From: Symbiodinium natans
Taxonomy: Eukaryota > Sar > Dinophyceae > Suessiales > Symbiodiniaceae
Length of the DNA stretch: 64,000 bases
NCBI GenBank assembly: GCA_905221605.1
Contig: CAJNDS010000724.1
Coordinates: 788,001-852,000 of the forward strand
Reading direction: 5' to 3'
Of the stretch, positions 1 to 10,277 are shown one piece after another. The translations under genes and the position numbers were made by a program. Numbering within the stretch: position 1 is the first letter of the stretch; each line of letters begins with the position of its first letter. A model generated the notes under the pieces. That model saw only the letters and a program-made list of their open reading frames with translations, was not told where the DNA came from and ran no database searches.

Positions 1-1575
1 TGGGGTGTGGGGTGTAGGGTTCAACTTCCTGAAGCGCATGGGTTTAGGGTTTAGGGTTTAGGGTTTAGGGTTTAGGGTTTGGAATGTAGGTGCCAGGGTC
101 CTCCTGTTCCTGCCATATACCTACTGTGTTTCTGGGGGCGTTCGTGTTTTTTGGCTCCCATACATTGCAGCACCCTAAACCCAAACCCCAAACCCCAAAC
201 CTAAACCCTAAACCCTAAACCCTAAACCGCTTCATACCTGAGCTCATCCTCAAGTCATGGCCCCATTGTTACTCGTAGATGCCCTAGAACGAAGGCCCAT
301 ACGTACCCCCCCCCCCCCCCCCAAAAAAAAAAAAAAGAACCCCTAAACCCTAAACCCTAAACCCTAGACCCTAGACCCTAAACCCTAAACCCTAACAGAC
401 CCCAGTAGACCCACTCCTCAACTTCATGTTTGACCTCCAGAAAGTGGAACTTAAGGGTGATTAGAGCTGGGATTCCCTTAGTAACCTTTTTGGGGGTACG
501 GGGCTAAGGCTGTTCCAGTTTCTTGGAGTTTACCGTAAATCCTAAACCCTAAACCCCAAACCTTAAACCCTAAACTCTAAAGCCCAGCTTGTTGGAGTTT
601 ACCGTAGATTCCATGGGGGACCTCGAAGCAATCAACCTCCCCCGCCTCCACGCCTGAAGAGCCCGAGATCATCGTTACACTTCTGGGATGCCCTTTTTTG
701 GCAACCCTACACCCTACACCCTACACCCTAAACCCTAAACCCTAAACCCAAGGTTAGAAACTTGCACTCCGCTGGGCCAGGGTTGACACCTACGAGGTCC
801 CGAAGCCCACAACCCTTGAGCCCGAGACCCTAAACCCCAAGCCCGAAACCCTAAACCCTAAACCCCAAATCCCCAACCCCCAAATCCCAAACTCCAAACC
901 CTAAACCCTAAACCCTAAACCCTAAACCCTTACATTAAGCTCCCCAAAGCTAGAAAACCGATGCCATGCTCAGGTCAGGGAAGTCCCATAGTAGCGGCGC
1001 CAGCCCCCAAGGCGCTCGGGGAAGCCTCCACGCTGAAGAGTCTCCTAAACCCTAAACCCTAAACCCTAAACCCTAAACCCTAAACCCTAAACCCTAAACC
1101 CTAAACCCTAGACCCTACGCTTTAGGGTTTAGGGTTCTGGGGGTATTTGGTTCAAGATTCCTTCTGAGGGTGGCGGGCTTCCATTCGCATGACAGAGCAG
1201 TGTTTAGTTTGAAGGTTCGAGGGTTTACGGTTTAGGGTTTAGGGTTTGAGCATCTATGGCTTCCACTAAGCTCAGGGCTGAAGAGTTGATTTGTTACGAC
1301 TTCAGGTTCTGATGAGGATTTTCGGCTTCAAGGTTTGATTCAAGAGTTTTCGCCGGATTCACGGCTTAACTAGGGTTTAGCAAAGGTTTGTGTGTGTGTG
1401 TGTGCGTCCTTTCATTTTCGGGTCTCGGCTTCTTTTGTCCTTTCAAGGGAAGCCCAGAAGCGAGAATCCCTATGTCTCTTGCAAACGGGACAAAGGGCAC
1501 TCTTGGTGAGAAAGAAGATGATGCTCGGCAAGTTCCGCCAAGCAGTTGGTTGGTGGCACAAGGTCATTGAGCCAG
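1..1575. other. Left end: arrays and intron-like DNA
   Basis: Mixed TTTAGGG and CCCTAAA arrays separated by 50-150 nt of non-repetitive sequence; some segments (near 600-690 and 970-1040) may be exons but no frame is convincing. The window does not start at a chromosome end, because array orientation alternates. Confidence 0.6.
1044..1136. repeat. CCCTAAA array meeting TTTAGGG array
   Basis: About ten CCCTAAA units (1044-1116) followed within a few bases by TTTAGGG units, forming a potential hairpin. Confidence 0.9.
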
Positions 1576-1726
1576 TCTGCTTTCATGGACGCACTTGAAC
1601 TTTTGCTTCTGTCCGAGATCGGCAGCGTGGCTTGCGAGCTTCGGACTCCAGCTTCTTCTTGAGGAGAACCCCGCGGAGGTGTTCTCACCAGCCTGGCTGC
1701 CCTCACCGGGCGTCGTAGACTTCTAA
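1576..1726 (+). CDS. Exon-like block, probable terminal exon of an unrecognised gene
   Basis: Two frames look coding. From acceptor gccag at 1575: SAFMDALELLLLSEIGSVAC, stopping at TGA 1660. From acceptor ctccag at 1651: LLLEENPAEVFSPAWLPSPG then VVDF and TAA at 1724. The second reads like a C-terminus. No family recognised. Confidence 0.4.
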
Positions 1727-2670
1727 GCTACCCAAAATACTGTACCCGTTGAACTTGAAAAGGCCCAGAACCCTAAGCCTAAACCCTATATTTGAGTCTG
1801 CATTTCTTCACTTGAGCCCTAAGCCCTTGCGTTTAGGGCTTAGAAAGCTGTAAAACTGTGAAACCCTCAGCCCTATCCTGAAACCTAAAACCGTAAAGCT
1901 TACCCAAACCCTCGGCCCTTGAGCATCAAAGCTATTTATCCCTTCAGCCATGAAACGTTACAAGCATTAAAGGCCGTGCACCCTAAACCCTAAACCCCCA
2001 TCTTGAACATTAAAGCGATTGCAGCTACTAAGCCTCACATATGCCTTAAGTCTTCAACCTTCAGGGGCTCTGAAAAAGTTTGATGCTTGAAGTAGGGGTT
2101 TAGGGTTTAGGGTTTATGGGGTTATGGGGTTTAGGGGTTTATCGGTTTAGGGGTTTAGGGTTTAGGGTTTCGGGGTTCGGGTTTTCTGGGCATGGCATGG
2201 TGGATATCGATTGCTGGGCGGAAGGGGGGTCAAGTCATCAGCATTAGAAAGCCCTCACTTGACAGATTCTCGTGATGCGTCCTAGTCTGAAAACATTGCG
2301 TGGCAAATTGTGCTGCCTGAGAATACGAATTCGGCGAACCAAAATAAGAGTACTACCTCTACATTCCTAGACTAGGTATCTTGTTGCTAAATGCTTAAGA
2401 ACTGTGTTAGTTTTGCGTTTCTTTAGGCTGATGACTGTGTCTGCGATAACACTGACGATTTCTTGTTTGAGCATTGGGTCCGTAAAGCTTCAATTATGGA
2501 CAGGATTAGATAGATTGAGAATATGTACATTCAAAATTTGGAAACAACTGAGTTTAAATGTGATCTGCAACCCTAAGCCCTAAACCCTAACCCCTAAACC
2601 CTAAAACTGAAACCCGAATCCCTAAACCCTAAACCCTAAACCCTTGCATTTTCGTTCGTGGCCCCTGGAG

Positions 2671-5600
2671 GCACCCGAGATTCACGGAGGCACTGTCCTG
2701 ACGTTTGGCAGGCATCGTGGGTGGCGCTGGCAAGTTTAGGTTTAGGTTTTAGGGTTTAGGGTTTAGGGTTTAGTGATGGTGGCGTGCATCAACATCTCAC
2801 GGTCGGTGTCCTTCGTGATCACACTTGCCCTAAGGGTCCATGTACCTAAATAGGGAATACTTGGGCCTTAAAGTACCTCCGATTCGCCAAGTACATGATT
2901 ATGAGGTACATGGGCCCTTAGGGTTGATGTTGTCCCCAGAGAACCACCCTCTACGGTCGAGATTCCGGGGTGTAGGTAATCCGCATGACTCCAGAACCCT
3001 TAGCCTTAGCACACATCCGTGGGACCGCATCACTGGGATCCTGCTGAATAGTCTGGGTGAAACAATTCAAATTTCCGGGTTTAGGGTTTGGGGTTTAATT
3101 AGGGTTTATAGGGTTCCACCCGAATGCCAGGCGCGCCTTCGAGGATGTTCGACTGAACGAGGCCGCCTACTGCGCAACACCCCCAGAGGAGAGTCGCTGA
3201 GCAGTTTGGTCATGAGGCCCCTAAGCCCTAACCTAACCATAAGCCCTAAACCCTAAACCCCATCCCTATAAAGGTCCGCAAACTACTGCAATCCTCATGC
3301 ACCTCCATTTTCAGAACACCCCTCTCCCCCCTTCTCTGGGTACGAAACATATCCCGATAGTAGCTCCAATTATAACTGCAATTATCATCCCTTACAGCCC
3401 CCCCACTCCAAGTCCCCCAAGCAGGTTCTAAGTAGACTTATAATTGCGGTTATGAGTACCTCTGAACCTCCTAAGTAGATATTGGGGCTTGCCTGCCCCG
3501 CTCCGGCGTCTAGCGGATTTATTTTTTTAGGCGCCGCTTCAGTGCGTTGTCTTGGTGTTTGTTTCTTCGTAAAGCCCTAGGTCACTACCCTTAATTAATG
3601 CCTGAAGAGCTACATCCTAAACAGCGAACTGCAACAAGCTACGCGTGCTTTTCGCACCGAGGCGTGGGCACTCTCCCAAGCGCAGCCTTCTGGGGAGAAG
3701 CCCTCAGAACAGCGGTGGCTTTTGGGGCTTCCTTTGACCCCAGTGCGTTTTAGTTTACCTTAGATACCCCCATTAAGGTACGCTTAGGCGATGGGGTGGT
3801 GGGGGTGTAGAGTCCAGTGAATTCCGTGCATCATTTCATTGCTTACAAGTACAGTATAAAGTGCTCCTACTTTGTGAGGGAAGCCGAAGTGCCACCGTGG
3901 ATGGTCTTGCGTATGGTAAACAAGGCCCGGGCATATTAAAACTACTATGAACAGACTGTGCGAACAGAGGGAGCGCCCCCAAAGCCCCGAAATGTTCATT
4001 CTTTTGAAGGGGCTTTTTTTCAGGCCCTAGACTTGGGATGTTGCCCCTTAAATCCTCGCAGTCCTTTATTGGGATTATGGTACCCCCCCATTGTAATCCC
4101 TCTTAAGGACTGCTAGTATGAGGGGGAGCATCCCGGCCCTAAACCCCAAAAGCACCTCCCAGGGCTCCGGTCTAACCCCCCCAAACCCTTAACCCTTAGC
4201 CCTTGTAAACCCTCAACCCTCATAAACCCTTAACCCTCATACACCCTTAACCGTCAGAAACCCTAAACCCTTAATCCGCATAAACCCCAAACCCTAAGGC
4301 CTAAACCCTAAACCCCAAACCCCAAACCCCAAACCCTAAACCCTAAACCCTAAACCCTAAACCCTAAACCCTAAGCCCTTTCTGGGAGCCCCTTCCTTCT
4401 TCGCCTCTTCGCCTCTTCGACTCAGGCCTTGTTCGATTTCGTCGTCTACCTCCGAGATGTCGATGCAGCGAGGTAGGGGGATCCCAAGGGTGGATTGAGT
4501 TCAGGGTTTAGGGTTTAGTGTTGAGGGTTTATAGGATTTAAGGTTTAGGGCTTTTGAAGGCTTTTGAAGGCTTTTGAGGGCTTTTGAGGGTTTTGGGGTC
4601 TAGGGTTCGGGTTCAGGACTTCTAGGGTTCGGGTTGAGCTCTTAGGGCGCATAAAGTTTGGAGAGCTTTCGGCTTTTTTGGTGTTGGGTTTTGTTGCTGG
4701 GCTTTTCTTGTAGGGTGTAGGGTTGAGGGTTGAGGGTTTAGGGTTTACGGTTTAGGGTTTTTTGGTTTATAGGGTTTATAGGGTTTATAGGGTTTATAGG
4801 GTTTATAGGGTTTATAGGGTTTATAGGGTTTATAGGGTTTATAGGGTTTATAGGGTTTATAGGGTTTATAGGGTTTATAGGGTTTATAGGGTTTATAGGG
4901 TTTAGAGTTTAGGGATGGCGGGTTTCAGGTACCCTATGCCCTAAGAGTGTTTACGGTTTATTGTTTAGGGAGAGCTAAATCTCAGAGTCCTCAACTCAGG
5001 TGAAGGACCCCACATATTTTGATCCGTGGCTCCACTATAATTTAGGATTTAGGGTTTAGGGTTTAGGGAAGGGCCCACATGTTTTGATCCGTGACTCCCC
5101 TATACTTTAGGAAGAGCATGGGCTACGTAGAGCCTCAGGGCTTAGGGGATTTGCGGGGTTCAGGGCTTGGGGCTTGCAGGGGTTTAGCAACTTGGTGTTA
5201 TGAAATATTGGTTTGTTTAGGGCTCGAGGGTTTTGCTGCAGCTCGAGTTCGGGGGCTGTAGTTTGCACGAGGTGAGTACTCCCAAAGTGCATGCACAGGG
5301 CTTGAGAGCCATAAGCAGCACATGCTATGAGCTTTAGCAGCTACCAAAAAGGTTGATACTACGCCCCTAATAGTATAAAGCCCCATGAGTCTTCACAAGC
5401 TCTAAACGCGAATCCCTTCATCCTTGAATGCCCTCGACTTGCAGCTTTCTCTGCCCTAAACCCTAAACCCTAACCCTAAACCCTAAACCCTAAACCCTAG
5501 ACCCTAAACCCTAAACCCTAAACCCCGCCTCCCTCCCCTACCCCGATGCCTCTGCAGGTCTTCAGGCTGTCATTGCCTAAGCCTTCTAAGACTTAAGAGC

Positions 5601-8600
5601 TCAGGGTTGAGGGTTGAGGATAAGCCTTCTTACCTCAACCCAAAACCCAACCCAACCCCCCCCCCCCCCAAAAAAAAAAAAAAAAAAAAAAAAAACGCTC
5701 CTCCTCCCTCCTGCCCCCAACGCTCGACACCATCAACTGCTGGGACTTAGGGCTGCAAGGTTTCATGGTTGGTTGGTTTCAGAATTTCAGGTTCGGACTG
5801 GGATTTTAGGGCCCTTCGGGCTGCAGAGATCTGCGTCTTAGCTAGGTAGGCCTTTGGGAGCATTTTACATTTTCCCTCATTGGGCGTAAGAGGCTCATCT
5901 TCAGGAATGCTTTTCAGAGGGTTTTAAGGGCCATCCTAGTTACGGGGTTGAGGGTCTAGGGTTTAGGGTTTAGGGTTTAGGGTTTAGGGTTTAGGGTTTA
6001 GGGTTTAGGGTTTAGGGTTAGAGGGTTTCAGGGGGCTTAGAGCAGGCCTCCGGCGACGCCACAGAAGAAGCCGAAGCGCGCCGCGGTCAGACTTGGGGCA
6101 CTCGACTCGCTTCCATGGGCTTCTTGTTTAGGGATTCGGGTTTAGGGTTTAGGGTTCAGGGTTGAGGGTTTAGGGTTTAGGGTTAGGGTTTATAGGGTTT
6201 AGGGTTTATAGGGTTTAGTAAGGTTGTTTTCATGTCCGCTATTTCTTCGACTGCATTCTTTAGGGGCTCCGTGTGCGCAAGTAGAGTGCGAAAATCTCCC
6301 GTTACTGCCTGCTTTGGGCAATTTGGTCTCGCATGCCTCTGCAGCGATCTTGCTGCCACTGCAACCCCCCAGGTGCAGCCCGCACGAGCCCCTGGCGCAC
6401 GACCGCAGAGCCCGCACTTGCCCAAGCTTGGCCCCAAGCCCAGCAACCTCCGCCCTCCGCAGCGAACCCTGTCACCAGCTGGGGGGCGTGCAGCGCGCAG
6501 CCATCGAATTCGCAGGAATGCGGCTTTCAGCCGAGGATCGGCGTCGACCCCAGCCTCAGCTGGGGAGCCCGGCCTCAACAGCCTCAGCCTTTTGAGGCGT
6601 GCAACATGCAGCCGATGCCCGGCGGGGCTTGGTCCACCTGGCAGGGCTCGGGGGAAATCACCCCAACACATGCCCCGCATGGCCACTTTGCAGAGAACTC
6701 CCAGGGCTTTCCGCGCGTGCCCATCCAGGGAGGGCCAACAATGCCTGTAGCGTCCTACCCGAGACCGGCCTTGCTGGCCCAAGGGTGCGGTGACCCGCAC
6801 TTCCCTCCCCTCCGTGATCATGCCAGCCCGCATGCACCGCGGTGGCCACAGCCACCGCAGCAGTTCGGCCAGCCATTTCCCGCGCAGACTGGCGCATCGC
6901 AACTGTCGCCGCAACCCACCCAACACCATCCCCCTCCCCACAGCAACCCCCAGAACCCCAACCCCCAAAACCATCATCCCCACCCCAACTCCCAGAACGC
7001 CAGCCCCCAAAACTATCGTCCTCACCCCAACTCCCAGAACGCCGGCCCCCAAAACTATCGTCCTCACCCCAACGCCCAGAACGCCAGCCCCCAAAGCCAT
7101 CATCCTCACCCCAACGCCCAGAACCCATGGGGCCATTCCCCCCATCCCGGCGCCAAAGACCACGGGCGCAAGCGGGTGTGGACGGAGATCAGCTTCCCGA
7201 CGCTCAGAGCTCAGACTCCCGGAGTGAGGGTTTAGGGTTTAAGGGGTTTGGGGTTTAGGTTTAGGGTTTAGGGTTTAGGGTTTAGGGTTGACGATTATGG
7301 GGGTTTTTCGAATCTTAGAGGGTTGAGGGCTTAGGGCTCTTAGAGGGTTGAGGGGCTTAGGTGTAGGGCTACTCTGGTGGCGTTGTAAGAATTAGGGATT
7401 ACTTGTAGCCCACCGGTACCCTTCGGCCCTTTGTTTGGTTCTTGTTTCCCTTAGAAACCAACCCCAACAAAGGTACCCTGATTGCAAAACCGATACTGGG
7501 CTACCAAGATTATATACGGCTTGGGTTTTGAGCATCGGGTAAGGGCTTCCTTACCTATGAGGGTGACCAGCTATAAGGAGAACAGCCCCACACGGCCGCT
7601 ATTTCCCGTTATCTTGCTTTAAGGGGCTCACATTGGGATGTTCACCCTTTATACCTATTAAGTACTGTTAGTATAAGGGTGAACATCCCAAGGCTCAGAT
7701 GGGGGTTTACGAAAATAAGGGACCCCATAGTAGGAACCCAAGAAGATACCCCAATATCGTAAGCCCCCAGTTAGGTTCAGGGCCTTAATAGGGATGATAA
7801 TCGGGGTACCATAATCCCTAATACAGGCTGTTGGTGTAAGGGGGAACATCCCAAGGCTCACATGTCGGAATACTTCTTAGACTAAGATACCCCTAATATC
7901 GTAAACCCCCATATAAGTATCCTTCAACCGTTTACCCTAAACCCTGACCCTGAACCCTAACTCGGAATACTTCTGAGATGGTTCTGAGCACTTTGTGGCA
8001 TTGGACCAGACTCAGGCAGCCATCCGCTACAAAGCCGACTGGAGGCAGGTCTGCGAACCAACTTTTAGGGTTTAGGGTTTAGGGTTTAGGGTAACCTGGG
8101 ACCCCAAACCTCGAAACACTTGTTCAAACCTGTGACACAGAAACCTCGAAACCCCTTCAAAACTGGTTCAAACCTAGGGCCCAAAACCTCTAAACTGTCA
8201 ATCCTCGGACCCTAAACCTCAAACCCCTAAATTTCCTAAAACCTAGGATCCCAATCGGACCCTAAACCCCAAACCCCCAAACCTAGGATCCCAAGTGGGC
8301 GCTGGTTTTCTTCGCAATTACAGTAAACCCCAGAAAGTTGGAAACCGTTTTAAGGACAAATGGTGCTGGGATTCCCTGTACTTTACTCTTAGGGATTGAG
8401 GCTATTGAGTTTCCAACTTTTTGGCTTCTACTATAGGCTTCAACTCCCGGCAAAACCTCTCACAGCCCCAAGGGCGGACCGGTGTATTCCTAGGCTACTT
8501 TGCAACCCTAAACCCTAAACCCTAAACCTTAAACCCTAAAGCTTAAACCTTGAACCCTAGACCCGAAGCCCTAAGCCCTGCTGTATTGCGTCGTGGAGGG

Positions 8601-9747
8601 CTTGTTCCTATACCACTTGGCATTGGTGCTGGAGAAGCCATCTGGACCTGCTTGGGGTTTAAGAAGGATTTGGGTCCAGAAACTAAACGTTTGCTTAAGA
8701 ACCCCTTCCAAAAAGTAGAATATTCGTCCTTCTAAGGAGAATAAATATGGAGATTATTATCTCTGATTTGTTTGGAGTTCTTAAGCAAATCGTAGTAAAG
8801 GCTTCGAGCTTTAACAAGGGTTTAGGGCTTGGGGTTTGCAACGGTCAGGGGTTTCGAGGGCTTTGGGTTTCAAGTCAAAGTATGGGACCATTTTATGGAC
8901 CCTAATTAAATGTTGGATGCTCATATACGACTACCTACGAGAAGCCCAGTATACACCGCTAAGACTTCCTAAGCAATGTTCGCCCAAGAAAAGCAATGGC
9001 CCATAAACCTAAACCCTAAACCCTAGACCTTAAACCCCAAACCCCAAACCCCAAACCCCAAACCCCAAATCCCAAGTCCCAAATCCCAAATCCCCAACCC
9101 AATTCACAACCGCTAAGGCTCAGGGTTCTCAGGGCTGATCACATAGGCGCTGGCTTAGCGGTTTTTTGCAGGGAATGATGCTACACCCTACCCTAAGGGC
9201 CCAAGTACCTCACTACTATATACTTGGGCCCCAAAGTCCTTACATAGGAGGTACTGTAAGGCCCAAGTATTCCCCATTTAGGTACATGGACCCTTAGGGC
9301 CATATAAGGCCTGAGAATTTGCACACCCCAAGCCCTACACCCTAAGTCCCTGGGTTGAGGGGTGTAGGGTTTCGGGTTTAGTTATAGTAGGCCTGAAGAT
9401 CTGTACTCCTTAAACCCTAAACCCCCACGACAGAACGTCGCCAGTCTGTAGGGTTTAGGAGGTCTAGGACCTGGAGCAGGCCTTATTTCCTTTTGTTTTA
9501 GGGCTGTGGTTCTCTTATAATCGCCTTAAAACCAAAAAGGGTGCCCATTTTTTTCCTAGGTTACTCCTGGGTTTAGTAGCCCTAAACCCTGAACCCCAAA
9601 CCCTAACCCTAAACCCTAAACCCTAAACCCTAGACCCTAAGGGTTGGTTGCTCTCCAAGAGGCTGCAAGGAAAGCCGCGATCGCTTTGACGACATTCGGA
9701 AGTGGGCGCTGGCCTCAGGGGCTTCCGCACTTTGGGAAGACCCTGGA
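2671..9747 (+). CDS. Unrecognised multi-exon gene with NLS-like and Pro/Gln-rich region
   Basis: Exons joining without phase conflict: 2671-2711 (APEIHGGTVLTFG), 3131-3161 (RAFEDVRLNE, GC donor), 4426-4472 (ALFDFVVYLRDVDAA), 6046-6077 (PPATPQKKPK, basic NLS-like), 6373-7223 (long Pro/Gln-rich exon), 7989 to about 8052 (HFVALDQTQAAIRYKADWRQ) and about 9662-9747 (ESRDRFDDIRKWALASGASA). Phases 0/2, 2/0, 0/2, 2/1 and 1/0 close consistently across the first five, which is strong evidence they are one transcript. The basic stretch followed by a low-complexity region suggests a nuclear or RNA-associated protein, but I do not recognise the family. It may continue into the exons at 10.3-19.4 kb. Confidence 0.6.
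3345..3480. repeat. MITE-like family C, diverged copy
   Basis: The right end, with CTGAACCTCCTAAGTAG and the ATTATAACTGCAATTAT core, resembles family C; the left end is degraded. Confidence 0.55.
4031..4134. repeat. MITE-like family A copy
   Basis: Inverted-repeat element with ends of the form TTGGGATGTTsCCCTTA and TAAGGGGGAACATCCCaA. It has an AT-rich centre with GGTACCCCCC. No coding capacity. Confidence 0.75.
4764..4900 (+). repeat. TTTATAGGG nonamer array
   Basis: About 15 perfect copies of a 9-nt variant of the telomere heptamer, suggesting local expansion of one mutated unit. Confidence 0.92.
5453..5527 (-). repeat. CCCTAAA array
   Basis: About ten heptamers with a few point variants, in an intron-like region. 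Confidence 0.9.
5957..6020 (+). repeat. TTTAGGG array upstream of the NLS-like exon
   Basis: Nine or so tandem heptamers. G-strand orientation before an exon is the less common arrangement in this window. Confidence 0.9.
6373..7223 (+). CDS. 851-nt Pro/Gln/Asn/His-rich exon with peptide repeats
   Basis: By far the longest exon in the window. Acceptor ccccccag, donor GGA/GTGAGG. The frame is Pro, Gln, Ala and Trp rich (QPRIGVDPSLSWGARPQQP), then carries about four degenerate copies of a 14-residue unit of the type NYRPHPNSQNAxPQ between 6950 and 7130, and ends GRKRVWTEISFP. Likely disordered. The frames on both strands are open because of the repeat composition; this one is chosen by phase continuity and the flanking splice sites. 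Confidence 0.6.
7633..7862. repeat. MITE-like family A, two partial copies
   Basis: Two related elements (7633-7693 and about 7788-7862), both ending GAACATCCCAAGGCTCA. They flank an unrelated stretch, perhaps a local duplication. Confidence 0.65.
9192..9304. repeat. MITE-like family F copy
   Basis: Inverted ends CCCTAAGGGCCCAAGTACCT and the complement of CATGGACCCTTAGGGC. A second copy lies at about 2828-2922. Confidence 0.7.
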
Positions 9748-10277
9748 ATTAGGGTTTACTGTAGGGTTTCGGGTCGGGTTTCGGGTTTGGGGTTTAGGGT
9801 TTAGGGTTTATGGTTTAGGGTTTAGGGTTTAGGGTTTAGGACTCCTTGGGTTCTCAGAGTGTCAGGCTGACTTGCAGGCTTGCAAGGTCCAATCATGTTG
9901 AATGTTTTTTTTTTTTTTTTGCCGGGGGCGCTTAGCAGCCTTATCAAAAACAACTCAGGTCCCTTTTGGGGTACCCGAAAACGATGGGCAATTGTAGGGG
10001 CTTGAGTGGGATGCCACAAGTGACGGGGCCAAGTTTAGGGTTTAGGGTTTGGAGTGTTGTGGGCTTAGGGCTAGGGAAACCCTGCACCCTAAACCCTAAT
10101 TATTTTGGGAGGTACCAAGCTGCCATTTTAATTGCTTGCTTCTAGGGCTGCAGGTACAGACACCTATTAGAAGCTAAACCTAAAGCCCAACACCCTAAAC
10201 CCTATTGCCCTAAACTGCCTGCTCAGATCATCAAGAAGCCCTTCGATTAGACGGGCCGGGGAGCCCAGAACAGTCAG

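Noticed and set aside
1-400. Telomere or subtelomere at the window start
   Set aside because: Arrays are short, occur in both orientations and continue across all 64 kb between exons, so they are interstitial.
6183-7163. 326-codon open frame on the minus strand
   Set aside because: It is the shadow of the C-rich Pro/Gln repeat on the + strand (Gly/Val/Met-rich) and starts within telomere heptamers; splice signals and phase continuity support the + strand.
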